8,655 nucleotides of DNA from an uncultured Eubacteriales bacterium. GTDB taxonomy: Bacteria; Bacillota; Clostridia; Monoglobales; UMGS1388. Position 1 is the first letter of the stretch; each line of letters begins with the position of its first letter. Shown here piece after piece: positions 1 to 4,834 of the stretch. Made by a program: the position numbers and the translations under genes. Where the stretch lies: positions 1 to 8,655 of the forward strand of contig URVP01000056.1 in NCBI GenBank assembly GCA_900551345.1, in the 5' to 3' direction. The notes beneath the pieces are model-generated. The model saw only the letters and a program-made list of their open reading frames with translations, was not told the origin of the DNA and made no database searches.

Positions 1-20
1 TAAATTTGATATAATAATTA

Positions 21-53
21 TAACATATTTGATAAAAACATTCAAATATGTTA
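21..53. promoter_or_regulatory. 12-bp perfect inverted repeat overlapping the bsh promoter (probable operator)
   Basis: TAACATATTTGA (21-32) and TCAAATATGTTA (42-53) are perfect inverted copies separated by 9 bases. The left arm overlaps the -35 box (29-34) and the right arm runs through the spacer into the first two bases of the -10 box (52-57). A dimeric repressor bound here would block RNA polymerase. The repeat lies upstream of the predicted start point, so an RNA hairpin role is less likely. The cognate regulator is not identifiable from the window. Confidence 0.55.
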
Positions 54-57
54 CACT
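29..57 (+). promoter_or_regulatory. Extended -10 promoter of the bile salt hydrolase gene
   Basis: The -35 box TTGATA (29-34) is followed by a 17-bp spacer and the -10 box TACACT (52-57), with TG at 49-50 making an extended -10. The predicted start point is near 64, giving an untranslated leader of about 29 bases before the ATG at 93. A second -10-like TATAAT lies at 10-15, but its -35 would fall outside the window. The boxes are read directly; promoter activity is inferred. Confidence 0.6.
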
Positions 58-80
58 ACAAATAAATGATTAAAAATAGA

Positions 81-88
81 TAGGTGAT
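81..88 (+). promoter_or_regulatory. Ribosome binding site that fixes the bsh start at ATG 93
   Basis: TAGGTGAT complements the 16S anti-Shine-Dalgarno sequence and ends 4 bases before the ATG at 93-95. The in-frame GTG at 84 lies inside this site, so it cannot be the start. Confidence 0.8.
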
Positions 89-92
89 TATA

Positions 93-1067
93 ATGTGCAC
101 TGCAATTACTTACAAGACCAAAAACCATTATTTTGGAAGAAATTTAGATATTAATAAGACATTTAATGAATCTGTGACCATAACACCTCGAGGATATAGT
201 ATTGCTTGCAAGAAAATGCCTGCAATTAAAACCCGCTACGCAATGATAGGCATAGCAACCTGCGTGGAGGATTATCCATTATATTATGATGCAACAAATG
301 AAAAAGGACTAAGTATGGCAGGGCTTAATTTCCCGGGTAACGCCTGCTACAGGGAATACAAAGAGAACATGGACAATGTAACACCTTATGAGCTCATACC
401 ATGGATTTTATCAGAATGTAAAAATATTAAAGAAGCTAAAAATTTAATCAAGAAAGCAAATATTATCAACACTCCGTTTAATGATTCGCTGCCTCTTGCA
501 CCTCTTCACTGGATAATATCTGATGAAAAAGAATCAGTTGTCCTTGAACCTATGGAAGATGGAATCAAAATTTACGATAATCCCATAGGCATACTTACAA
601 ACAATCCCACATTTGATATACAGTTATTCAATTTAAATAATTATATTAATCTGTCAGCCGAAACCCCGGCAAACAGGTTCTGCAAAGACATAAATCTTAA
701 AACTTACAGCTTAGGTATGGGCGCAATCGGTCTGCCCGGAGACAGCTCTTCCACATCTCGCTTTGTAAAAGCTGCGTTTACAAAATTAAATTCAGAATTG
801 CTCGAATCAGAAACTGAAAGCATAAACCAATTTTTTCATATACTTGCATCGGTAGCAATGCCAAAAGGAAATGTTAAAACAAGTGAAGGTGACAGTGAAT
901 ATACGGCATACTCATCATGTTGTAATACAACCAAAGGCATATATTATTACACCACTTACAACAACAGCATGATAACCGCCGTAGATATGAACAAAGAGGA
1001 TCTTGATACACAGAAATTAATTTCATATCCGCTTATAACAGAATCCCAGATAAAGGAACAAAATTAA
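93..1067 (+). CDS. bsh: Choloylglycine hydrolase family protein, probable bile salt hydrolase
   Basis: A 324-residue N-terminal-nucleophile hydrolase, the usual family length (about 315-330). It would cleave the amide bond of glycine- or taurine-conjugated bile acids in the cytoplasm. Residues at the known catalytic positions are present: Cys2 (exposed once Met1 is removed), Arg16, Asp19, Asn79, Asn170 (TNNPTF) and Arg223 (TSRF). Asn79 in AGLNFPG follows bile salt hydrolases; penicillin V acylases usually have Tyr there. The block GLPGD (213-217) and the ending YYYTTYNN...DMNKEDLD are also family-like. The start is ATG 93, not the in-frame GTG at 84, because the Cys must directly follow Met and the ribosome site covers the GTG. 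The loop before GLPGD, linked to conjugate preference, contains G208-M-G210; I do not predict preference from it. No signal peptide is seen. A related acylase or N-acyl-homoserine lactone activity is a less likely alternative. Confidence 0.92.
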   Translation: MCTAITYKTKNHYFGRNLDINKTFNESVTITPRGYSIACKKMPAIKTRYAMIGIATCVEDYPLYYDATNEKGLSMAGLNFPGNACYREYKENMDNVTPYELIPWILSECKNIKEAKNLIKKANIINTPFNDSLPLAPLHWIISDEKESVVLEPMEDGIKIYDNPIGILTNNPTFDIQLFNLNNYINLSAETPANRFCKDINLKTYSLGMGAIGLPGDSSSTSRFVKAAFTKLNSELLESETESINQFFHILASVAMPKGNVKTSEGDSEYTAYSSCCNTTKGIYYYTTYNNSMITAVDMNKEDLDTQKLISYPLITESQIKEQN

Positions 1068-1076
1068 AAAAAGCAA

Positions 1077-1754
1077 CTACAGCAATTCAATTATTTTATC
1101 AAGTGTATCAACAATATAATCAGGTTTAATTTCTTCGGGAATGCGTTCTTTCTCATAATTAAACCAGCATGTTTTTAATCCGTAGGATATACCTGCGCCT
1201 ATATCTGCCGTCAACGAATCGCCTATCATGATTACTTGGTGCGGTAACAAATTTCTCATGTGCATAAAACAACCGTCAAAAAATTCTTTTCTGGGTTTAG
1301 AAAAACCCATCTTTTCAGATGTAAACACATCATTTATGTATTCAAGCATTCCTGCTTTTTTTAGCCTAACAATCTGCTGCTGATGCGGCGCATTACTGGC
1401 AGCAAATATTAAGTATTTGCGGGATAAATATTGTAACAACTCTTTCGCATAATACACAGGCTCGGCACATTCTTGCAAAAGATTAACAAATCTTTTTTCG
1501 AAAATTTCTCCGTCAAGAGGAATTTTTACTTTTTCAAATATCATGTTCCATCGTATTTTATATAAATCAGACTTCGTAATGCTGCCTTTTTCAATTTCAC
1601 GCCACAAATTGTTATTAATTTCATGAAACACATCAAAAATTGGCTCTTGAAAATCAATGTTATGTTCCTTTAATGCCGTTGTCATTGATATCCGTGCGCA
1701 CTTATTGAAATCCAAAAGAGTATTGTCAACATCAATTAAAACCGCTTTTAACAT
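1077..1754 (-). CDS. HAD-superfamily hydrolase, YjjG-type (noncanonical pyrimidine nucleotidase-like)
   Basis: A 225-residue soluble HAD phosphatase. The four motifs are visible: I, D8-V-D10-N-T (nucleophile Asp8, acid/base Asp10); II, Ser120 in AASN; III, Lys153 in SKPRKEFF; IV, G178-D-S...D184. Residues about 15-100 form the helical cap. The C-terminal stretch GLKTCWFN followed by PDYIVDTLDKI resembles the YjjG/YfnB subgroup, which dephosphorylates nucleoside monophosphates including noncanonical pyrimidines. The substrate is inferred from the family only. The start is well supported by AAGGAG at 1762-1767, 7 bases upstream of ATG. It follows arsC after 57 bp with no hairpin between, so it may be the last gene of the ars operon, although no arsenic role is known for the family. 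Its stop lies 9 bp from that of the convergent bsh gene, with no terminator in between. Confidence 0.85.
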   Translation of the reverse strand: MLKAVLIDVDNTLLDFNKCARISMTTALKEHNIDFQEPIFDVFHEINNNLWREIEKGSITKSDLYKIRWNMIFEKVKIPLDGEIFEKRFVNLLQECAEPVYYAKELLQYLSRKYLIFAASNAPHQQQIVRLKKAGMLEYINDVFTSEKMGFSKPRKEFFDGCFMHMRNLLPHQVIMIGDSLTADIGAGISYGLKTCWFNYEKERIPEEIKPDYIVDTLDKIIELL

Positions 1755-1811
1755 TTATAAGCTCCTTTCAATTAGATTTTATATAACCCTCGAATGAAAA
1801 ACAGTTTAAAT

Positions 1812-2333
1812 TTACTCTTTTTTAGCACTTTTTAGAGTTTCTTTTAATTTTAAAACATTCTGCTCTATTTTGCAAATAATTCTTTTAAATTCATCATCAG
1901 ATTTACCCGTCGGATCATCTAATCCCCAATTTTCGGCATATTTAAAAGACACATTCGGACATGTTACATTACACCCCATAAAAATCGCCACATCAGGCTG
2001 AGGAATATCCGTAATCAGCTTACTGTGCTGAGTTTGTATCATATCAACCTCATATAATTCTTTTACAAGCCGTACAGCATCATAATTAATGTGTTCTTTT
2101 ACCTCAGTACCTGCGGAGTAACTATCAAATGCATCTGCGGCATATAACTTTCCGAGAGCTTCGGCAATTTGGCTTCGACAAGAATTGTGCACGCATATGA
2201 ACGCCACTTTAGGTTTTGTATCGAATTTAATACTTTGCTTATCAGTTCCAAAATCGTATGCAGTATTATGTGTTTCTACAACACTACTATCTGAATTTTT
2301 TAAAAAATTATCTAACCGGCATGAGCCGTTCAT
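1812..2333 (-). CDS. arsC: Arsenate reductase, thioredoxin-linked low-molecular-weight phosphatase type
   Basis: A 173-residue protein. From about residue 40 it matches the LMW-phosphatase-like ArsC fold, which reduces arsenate to arsenite through a cysteine relay regenerated by thioredoxin. The P-loop C47-V-H-N-S-C52-R53-S-Q holds the nucleophile Cys47 and anion-binding Arg53. The relay pair is C121-N-V-T-C125, closer together than the Cys82/Cys89 spacing of Staphylococcus aureus ArsC. The NWGLDDPTGK block (135-144) carries the family Asp-Pro. About 40 residues precede the usual start (family length about 130-140) and resemble nothing I know. No later ATG or TTG precedes the P-loop, and the GTG for Val43 lacks a ribosome site. 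The ribosome site for ATG 2333 is weak (AAAGGGTG about 8 bases upstream). The thioredoxin-like gene lies 53 bp upstream. A plain protein-tyrosine phosphatase is less likely given the relay cysteines and context. Confidence 0.88.
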   Translation of the reverse strand: MNGSCRLDNFLKNSDSSVVETHNTAYDFGTDKQSIKFDTKPKVAFICVHNSCRSQIAEALGKLYAADAFDSYSAGTEVKEHINYDAVRLVKELYEVDMIQTQHSKLITDIPQPDVAIFMGCNVTCPNVSFKYAENWGLDDPTGKSDDEFKRIICKIEQNVLKLKETLKSAKKE

Positions 2334-2386
2334 AATCCATACACCCTTTCGGTCTTACTACTTCCATTAAACAACAGATAAAAACC

Positions 2387-2761
2387 TTATTTGCGAAGAA
2401 GCTTCTCTATATCGGCAGGCTTTAACACTTTGCCCATAGAAACTACTTTTTCATTGACTACTAAAGCCGGAAGGCTCATTACTCCGTATTTTATAATTTC
2501 CGGCATATCTGTTACATATTCAACCTCAGTTAAAATGCCCGTCATTTTTACAGCTTCTTTTGTGTTTTCCAACAACGCATGACAGGACGGGCAGCCCGTA
2601 CCCAAAACTTTAATTGTACCAGTTGTTTTTCCCTCGTTAACGCAGCAAGCGGTATTTGCTTGTGCCTCATTAATATCAGGCTTACTGCACGCACATTGAC
2701 AAGAACATGATGCTGTATTTTTTTCTTGCTTATTTTTCTTTCCTTTACCGAAGAATAACAT
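2387..2761 (-). CDS. Cysteine-rich thioredoxin-like protein (redox-active disulfide protein 2 type)
   Basis: A 124-residue cytoplasmic protein without signal peptide. Residues 48-124 form a small thioredoxin-like domain: beta strand GTIKVLG, active site C57-P-S-C60, and cis-proline Pro98 in MSLPALVV. This is the minimal fold of the 'redox-active disulfide protein 2' (thioredoxin_3) family. Residues 1-45 form a separate tail: a Lys-rich start, then C19-S-C21-Q-C23-A-C25 and C39-C40, six cysteines suited to soft-metal binding. It lies between the permease and arsC, 57 and 53 bp away, behind a perfect AGGAGGT ribosome site (2768-2774). The context suggests electron supply to ArsC or handing As(III) to the permease; both are inference. 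The tail is not needed for the fold, so it is either a metalloid-binding extension or variable family sequence. Confidence 0.85.
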   Translation of the reverse strand: MLFFGKGKKNKQEKNTASCSCQCACSKPDINEAQANTACCVNEGKTTGTIKVLGTGCPSCHALLENTKEAVKMTGILTEVEYVTDMPEIIKYGVMSLPALVVNEKVVSMGKVLKPADIEKLLRK

Positions 2762-2787
2762 AATTAAACCTCCTAAAATATATAAAA

Positions 2788-2815
2788 ATTATAACAAATA
2801 TATCTTTTTATGCAA
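2788..2815 (-). promoter_or_regulatory. Possible internal promoter before the thioredoxin-like gene
   Basis: On the minus strand a perfect TATAAT (2788-2793) is preceded by TGT, making an extended -10. A weak -35, TTGCAT (2810-2815), sits 16 bp upstream. It could transcribe the thioredoxin-like gene, arsC and the HAD gene independently of arsR. The region is AT-rich, so a chance match is possible. Confidence 0.35.
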
Positions 2816-2818
2816 CTG

Positions 2819-3832
2819 TCATATCAAAAAATCTTGAAAAAGATTAAAGAAATATCCAACGATGATAATACCAATGGTACAGATTGCAATAAATACACCT
2901 AAAAGTTTTGGCTTAACGGCTTTACGAAGCATAATAATTGAAGGTAAAGACAGGGTAGTAACCGCCATCATAAAAGAAAGGACCACCCCTAAAAGGGCAC
3001 CTTTTGAAAGCAGTGCCTCGGCAATAGGAATCGTACCGAAAATGTCCGCATACATGGGCACTCCGCAAATGGTTGCTAATACAACCCCTAAAGGATTTCC
3101 GTTTCCCAAAACTTTAACTATCAACTCTTGAGGAATCCAATTATGAATTATTGCACCTATTCCCACACCGATTAAAATATAAGGTGCTACTTTTTTTGCC
3201 GTTGAAACCACTTGTTCCCACGCATATTTAATTCTATCTTTAACTTTGAGTTCATCAAGCGGCAAGTCAAGTGAATTTACACTACGGATATATTCTTCAA
3301 CCTGATCTTCCAAGTGCAGTTTTTCAATCAAGCTGCCGCCCAAAACGGCAATTATAAGGCCTACAAGAACATATACAACCGCAACCCTCCAACCGAAAAT
3401 ACTCATCAACAGCACCAACGAACCCAGATCAACCATTGGCGATGATATTAAAAAGGAAAATGTAATTCCTAAAGGAAGTCCCGCACTGGTAAATCCTATG
3501 AATAAAGGAATTGAAGAGCAAGAACAAAAGGGGGTTACCGTGCCGAGAAGTGCTGCAATAACATTTGCCCCTAACCCGTGAAACCGGCCGAGAATTTTTT
3601 TCGTTCTTTCAGGCGGAAAATAACTTTGTATATATGAAATAATTAAAATTAACACTCCAAGAAGTATCATAATTTTAATTACATCGTAAAAAAAGAACTG
3701 TATACTTCCTCCGACAGGGCTATTGATATTCAATCCCAAGCTTGAAAGAATATTGCCGATTAATTCGTTTAACCAACTCATTCCAAGTATTTGATTTTGA
3801 AAGAAATCCCATATTATTTTTAAACTGACCAT
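2819..3832 (-). CDS. ArsP/DUF318-family permease (putative arsenical or metal efflux)
   Basis: A 337-residue integral membrane protein with roughly eight hydrophobic segments (about 47-70, 88-99, 108-135, 139-165, 212-230, 247-259, 277-300, 308-330) split by a charged cytoplasmic-type loop (170-210). The diagnostic motif is T100-P-F-C103-S-C105-S-S at the start of a membrane segment, with C256-G-V-P-M-Y-A-D in the second half. This family includes ArsP, which exports trivalent organoarsenicals, and homologs assigned to other metals, so the exact substrate is open. Its place between arsR and a thioredoxin/arsC pair favours arsenic. The start is ATG 3832: GAGGTG lies at 3839-3844, 6 bases upstream, and the next residues fit the family. 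The in-frame ATG at 3946 would overlap arsR and lacks a ribosome site. It follows arsR after 82 bp that hold a hairpin. Confidence 0.88.
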   Translation of the reverse strand: MVSLKIIWDFFQNQILGMSWLNELIGNILSSLGLNINSPVGGSIQFFFYDVIKIMILLGVLILIISYIQSYFPPERTKKILGRFHGLGANVIAALLGTVTPFCSCSSIPLFIGFTSAGLPLGITFSFLISSPMVDLGSLVLLMSIFGWRVAVVYVLVGLIIAVLGGSLIEKLHLEDQVEEYIRSVNSLDLPLDELKVKDRIKYAWEQVVSTAKKVAPYILIGVGIGAIIHNWIPQELIVKVLGNGNPLGVVLATICGVPMYADIFGTIPIAEALLSKGALLGVVLSFMMAVTTLSLPSIIMLRKAVKPKLLGVFIAICTIGIIIVGYFFNLFQDFLI

Positions 3833-3887
3833 GTAGAACACCTCTTTAATATATATACATTTAAATATATCTATGTGTATAATTTTT

Positions 3888-3919
3888 AATAAAGTCATCA
3901 TTTTAAAGATGACTTTATT
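3888..3919 (-). other. 12-bp perfect hairpin across the arsR stop codon
   Basis: AATAAAGTCATC (3888-3899) and GATGACTTTATT (3908-3919) are perfect inverted copies with an 8-base loop. The arsR stop codon (3915-3917) lies inside the stem. In the arsR direction the hairpin is followed by AAAAATTA, not a U-tract, so it is a poor intrinsic terminator. It could partly terminate, protect the arsR 3' end, or bind a protein as DNA. Confidence 0.6.
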
Positions 3920-4229
3920 CTTTACTACTGCAATTTGTATTGTCAAAACTGTTTACATTTACTATGTGGTCTATTAGACTTTTTGCGTTTTCACAACCCA
4001 TCTGATTTATTTTATAATGAGTCCACTTACCTTCTTTGCGGCTTTCAACAATTCCTGAATCGCAAAGAATTTTCATATGATGTGAAAGAGTCGGCTGTGT
4101 AACATTGAGTTCGTCCAACAACTTGCACCCGCATTTCTCTCCGGATTTAAGAAGTTCAAGTATGCGTATTCGATTTTCATCGCAAAAAGCTTTAAAAATC
4201 CCTGCTACTTCTGAATATTTACTTTTCAA
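3915..4229 (-). CDS. arsR: ArsR/SmtB-family metalloregulatory repressor
   Basis: A 104-residue winged-helix repressor of usual ArsR length. Numbered from the TTG start, the stretch FKAFCDENRIRILELL (12-27) leads to the sensor Cys33-Gly-Cys35 (GEKCGCKLL). The DNA-recognition helix region is 39-61 (LNVTQPTLSHHMKIL), and the wing is RKEGKWTHYKI. The CxC pair matches the As(III)/Sb(III)-binding type of ArsR; Cys16 or Cys56 could give a third ligand (inference). Arsenite binding would release DNA and induce the operon. The start is TTG 4227-4229 because GAGGTGAT (4234-4241) lies at proper spacing and the product then begins MKSKYSEVAGIF as in homologs. The upstream in-frame ATG (4283) lies near the -10 box, upstream of the expected transcript start. 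It is the first gene of the operon and probably autoregulated. Confidence 0.92.
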   Translation of the reverse strand: MKSKYSEVAGIFKAFCDENRIRILELLKSGEKCGCKLLDELNVTQPTLSHHMKILCDSGIVESRKEGKWTHYKINQMGCENAKSLIDHIVNVNSFDNTNCSSKE

Positions 4230-4233
4230 GATT

Positions 4234-4241
4234 ATCACCTC
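4234..4241 (-). promoter_or_regulatory. Ribosome binding site fixing the TTG start of arsR
   Basis: GAGGTGAT on the minus strand ends 4 bases before TTG 4227-4229. It is the only strong ribosome site in the leader, and no ATG lies at suitable spacing. Confidence 0.75.
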
Positions 4242-4267
4242 GTACCGGTAAATATAATTTTGATTAG

Positions 4268-4296
4268 AGTATATCACACGCATAGATAAATGTCAA
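4268..4296 (-). promoter_or_regulatory. Sigma-A promoter of the ars operon
   Basis: On the minus strand TTGACA (4291-4296), a 17-bp spacer and TATACT (4268-4273) give a near-consensus promoter with a start point near 4261, about 32 bases before the arsR TTG. The spacer holds TATC-N9-GATA and the motif ATCTATGCGTGTGAT, candidates for ArsR binding. Promoter boxes are seen; the operator is inferred. Confidence 0.85.
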
Positions 4297-4312
4297 TATG
4301 TTTTTTAGAGAC

Positions 4313-4339
4313 AAAAAACGGAACAAGAAAAACTTGTTC
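4313..4339 (-). terminator. Second intrinsic terminator, near-copy of the tRNA terminator
   Basis: On the minus strand GAACAAG, loop TTTTT, CTTGTTC, then CG and six T. Stem arms and following CG match the tRNA terminator at 4455-4485. It stops minus-strand transcription just before the ars promoter. Confidence 0.7.
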
Positions 4340-4454
4340 AGATGCGACTAAAGAGAACCAAATAGATGCCATCCTATGTTTTTAAAGGCTCCCTCAAAGT
4401 CAACAGAATTTGAGGGATAAGGATGAACGACGGAGTGAGTGACTGATTTTTTAT
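4340..4454. repeat. Non-coding segment resembling a degraded dispersed clostridial repeat
   Basis: No gene is seen here. The segment holds an inverted repeat CCCTCAAA (4391-4398) / TTTGAGGG (4409-4416) preceded by AAAGGCT, and a G-rich run GGAGTGAGTGACTGA (4432-4446). From memory, the pattern 'aaaGGCTCCCTC ... hairpin ... GTGAGTGACTGA' recalls short intergenic repeats common in gut Clostridia. A match to other loci in the same genome has not been tested. The two look-alike terminators at 4313-4339 and 4455-4485 bracket it. Confidence 0.35.
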
Positions 4455-4485
4455 AAAAAAATCGGAACAAGCATAACTTGTTCCG
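4455..4485 (-). terminator. Intrinsic terminator of the tRNA operon
   Basis: On the minus strand CGGAACAAG, loop TTATG, CTTGTTCCG, then A and seven T. The 9-bp perfect stem begins 3 bases after the tRNA-Lys CCA end. Confidence 0.88.
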
Positions 4486-4488
4486 ACA

Positions 4489-4564
4489 TGGTACACCATC
4501 AGGGACTCGAACCCTGGACACCCTGATTAAGAGTCAGGTGCTCTACCAGCTGAGCTAATGGTGC
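4489..4564 (-). tRNA. tRNA-Lys (anticodon CTT)
   Basis: A 76-base cloverleaf including an encoded CCA. The acceptor is GCACCAT with ATGGTGT (terminal G-U), the D-arm GCTC/GAGC, the anticodon stem CCTGA/TCAGG with loop CTCTTAA (anticodon CTT at 4529-4531), and the T-arm CAGGG/CCCTG with loop TTCGAGT. It reads AAG codons. It is the second gene of the operon, 5 bases after tRNA-Thr. Confidence 0.96.
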
Positions 4565-4569
4565 ATATA

Positions 4570-4646
<77 letters not shown>

Positions 4647-4673
4647 AAGCTTATCTCCGCAGCAACATTAAGT

Positions 4674-4702
4674 ATTATACATTAAACATAAAGAATTGTC
4701 AA
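4674..4702 (-). promoter_or_regulatory. Consensus sigma-A promoter of the tRNA operon
   Basis: On the minus strand TTGACA (4697-4702), 17 bp, TATAAT (4674-4679): a perfect consensus, as expected for a strong stable-RNA promoter. AT-rich sequence just upstream could act as an UP element. Confidence 0.92.
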
Positions 4703-4795
4703 GACATTTTTGAAAAATATTCCCTTTTAATGTTTTTGTAACATTTGATAGTTATAAATATTATGTCCCGATATTGCATAAATATGAAGCAATTT

Positions 4796-4824
4796 GCCAA
4801 AGGCCTGCCAAGCAGGCCTTTGGC
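4796..4824 (-). terminator. Strong hairpin after the stalk-domain gene, probable terminator
   Basis: GCCAAAGGCCTGC (4796-4808) and GCAGGCCTTTGGC (4812-4824) form a perfect 13-bp GC-rich stem with a 3-base loop, 10 bases past the stop of the 768-residue gene. In that direction it is followed by AAATTG rather than a U-run, so efficiency is uncertain. The remaining stretch up to the tRNA promoter (4703-4795) shows nothing else. Confidence 0.55.
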
Positions 4825-4834
4825 TTTGATGTCA

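Noticed and set aside
10..15. TATAAT as the main -10 box for bsh
   Set aside because: Its -35 would lie outside the window, and a complete -35/extended -10 pair exists downstream at 29-57. It remains a possible second promoter.
714..743. Selectivity loop of the bile salt hydrolase looked two residues shorter than in Clostridium perfringens
   Set aside because: The distance from the catalytic Asn to the catalytic Arg is 53 residues, the same as in the C. perfringens enzyme as I recall it, so an ungapped alignment is equally good and no deletion is supported.
2308..2340. Ten-codon reading frame from ATG 2340 overlapping the arsC start
   Set aside because: Only 3 bases separate it from the purine-rich site, it resembles nothing, and its position can be explained by chance. 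A leader-peptide role is not supported.
2185..2370. Plus-strand open frame antisense to arsC
   Set aside because: It has no convincing ribosome site or domain and is the shadow of a well-supported gene. The same holds for plus-strand frames at 2391-2582, 2862-3131, 6359-6580 and 6855-7145.
3878..3883. Plus-strand TATAAT in the arsR-permease gap as an antisense promoter
   Set aside because: No acceptable -35 at 16-18 bp and no plus-strand product downstream.
3833..3946. Longer permease start at ATG 3946
   Set aside because: It would overlap arsR and run through the hairpin, lacks a ribosome site and adds 38 residues foreign to the family. ATG 3832 has GAGGTG at ideal spacing.
4243..4250. TACCGGTA palindrome in the arsR leader as an operator
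   Set aside because: Eight bases is too short to be significant and it is downstream of the start point. Better operator candidates lie in the promoter spacer.
4230..4283. Longer arsR start at ATG 4283
   Set aside because: It lies inside the promoter, upstream of the predicted start of transcription. TTG 4229 has a strong ribosome site.
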